Source: Bacteroidaceae bacterium (GTDB taxonomy: Bacteria; Bacteroidota; Bacteroidia; Bacteroidales; CHK158-818). Taken from it: DNA of 6,480 nt. Below the pieces are notes generated by a model. It saw nothing but the letters and a program-made list of their open reading frames with translations, was not told the DNA's origin and made no database searches. Position numbers and translations under genes: made by a program. Below are positions 6,293 through 6,480 of the stretch, in pieces; the stretch's first letter is position 1; each line of letters opens with the position of its first letter. Location of the stretch: NCBI GenBank assembly GCA_017467745.1, contig JAFUKV010000017.1:1-6480 (forward strand). The letters run 5' to 3'.

Positions 6293-6480
6293 ATGTCGAA
6301 AAAAAATAGTACTGTAAAAAACGAAGAAGCCAAATGCTTACAAAAAAAAGAACAGATATTACAGCTTTGCTATAACAGGTTAGAAGAACTATTGCCCGAA
6401 TGCAGCAATGAAGTAACCCTTTTGAAATGTATTGAGATTTTAGAAAAACAAGCTGAAAAGTTATCTGATGAAGAAAAGAA
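6293..6480 (+). CDS. Unidentified small charged protein (partial, runs off right edge)
   Basis: The reading frame opens at ATG 6293 (MSKKNSTVKNEEAKCLQ) and continues for 62 codons to the window edge without a stop. It is Lys/Glu-rich and helical, with a probable coiled-coil or helix pair at about 16-57 and three cysteines (15, 26, 37) plus C46. There is no membrane segment or signal peptide. It is transcribed divergently from the virion operon, from the boxed promoter at 6218-6257. A small terminase subunit or a regulatory protein would fit the position, but nothing in the visible part proves either. The match between ATG position and promoter makes a real gene likely. Confidence 0.65.
   Translation, partial: MSKKNSTVKNEEAKCLQKKEQILQLCYNRLEELLPECSNEVTLLKCIEILEKQAEKLSDEEK

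Noticed and set aside
1..6480. tRNA, rRNA, CRISPR arrays, insertion sequences, integrase
   Set aside because: None seen: no regularly spaced repeats, no cloverleaf sequence, no transposase or recombinase motifs in the coding frames.

Overview
The window looks like a Bacteroidales genome (Bacteroides/Parabacteroides-like gut or host-associated lineage). Three things point there. The single metabolic gene is a 546-residue class I fumarase of the Bacteroidales type, start codons are preceded by AT-rich leaders with no Shine-Dalgarno sequence, and promoter-like TAnnTTTG elements sit at the right places. The genes around the fumarase are phage-type virion genes, so this is either a prophage or phage-derived island, or chromosome closely interleaved with one.

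Layout. 1-689 (minus): 5' part of a helical, highly charged protein resembling a phage capsid scaffold, running off the left edge. 690-951: divergent promoter region. 952-2592 (plus): complete fumarate hydratase with its own promoter. 2611-2650: a perfect 18-bp-stem hairpin that can terminate transcription from both sides. 6197 to 2694 (minus): a tight three-gene operon. It encodes a 178-aa protein like a DNA-pilot or internal virion protein, a 164-aa unknown protein, and an 819-aa protein with Gly/Ala-rich hydrophobic stretches and a C-terminal zincin-like motif pair (HExxGH then EExxAE). 6198-6292: divergent control region. 6293 to the right edge (plus): start of an unidentified small charged protein.

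The most notable non-coding signal is an 11-bp box, TTTTATAACAT. I found it exactly three times, each time upstream of a phage-type or edge gene, and each time 25 bases before a TTTG. Two copies form a symmetric, overlapping divergent promoter between 6218 and 6275. The third precedes the scaffold-like gene at 689. The fumarase promoter lacks the box. This ties the genes left and right of the fumarase into one putative regulon.

Working model (inference): the three-gene operon makes proteins packaged in the virion and ejected with DNA, the left gene assists head assembly, and the box drives their coordinated expression. The fumarase is either a cargo ('moron'-like) metabolic gene in the element, or a host gene trapped between parts of it. 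As an enzyme it would interconvert malate and fumarate in the fumarate-respiration/succinate branch used by anaerobic Bacteroidales. No tRNA, rRNA, CRISPR array, integrase, insertion sequence or att site could be supported.
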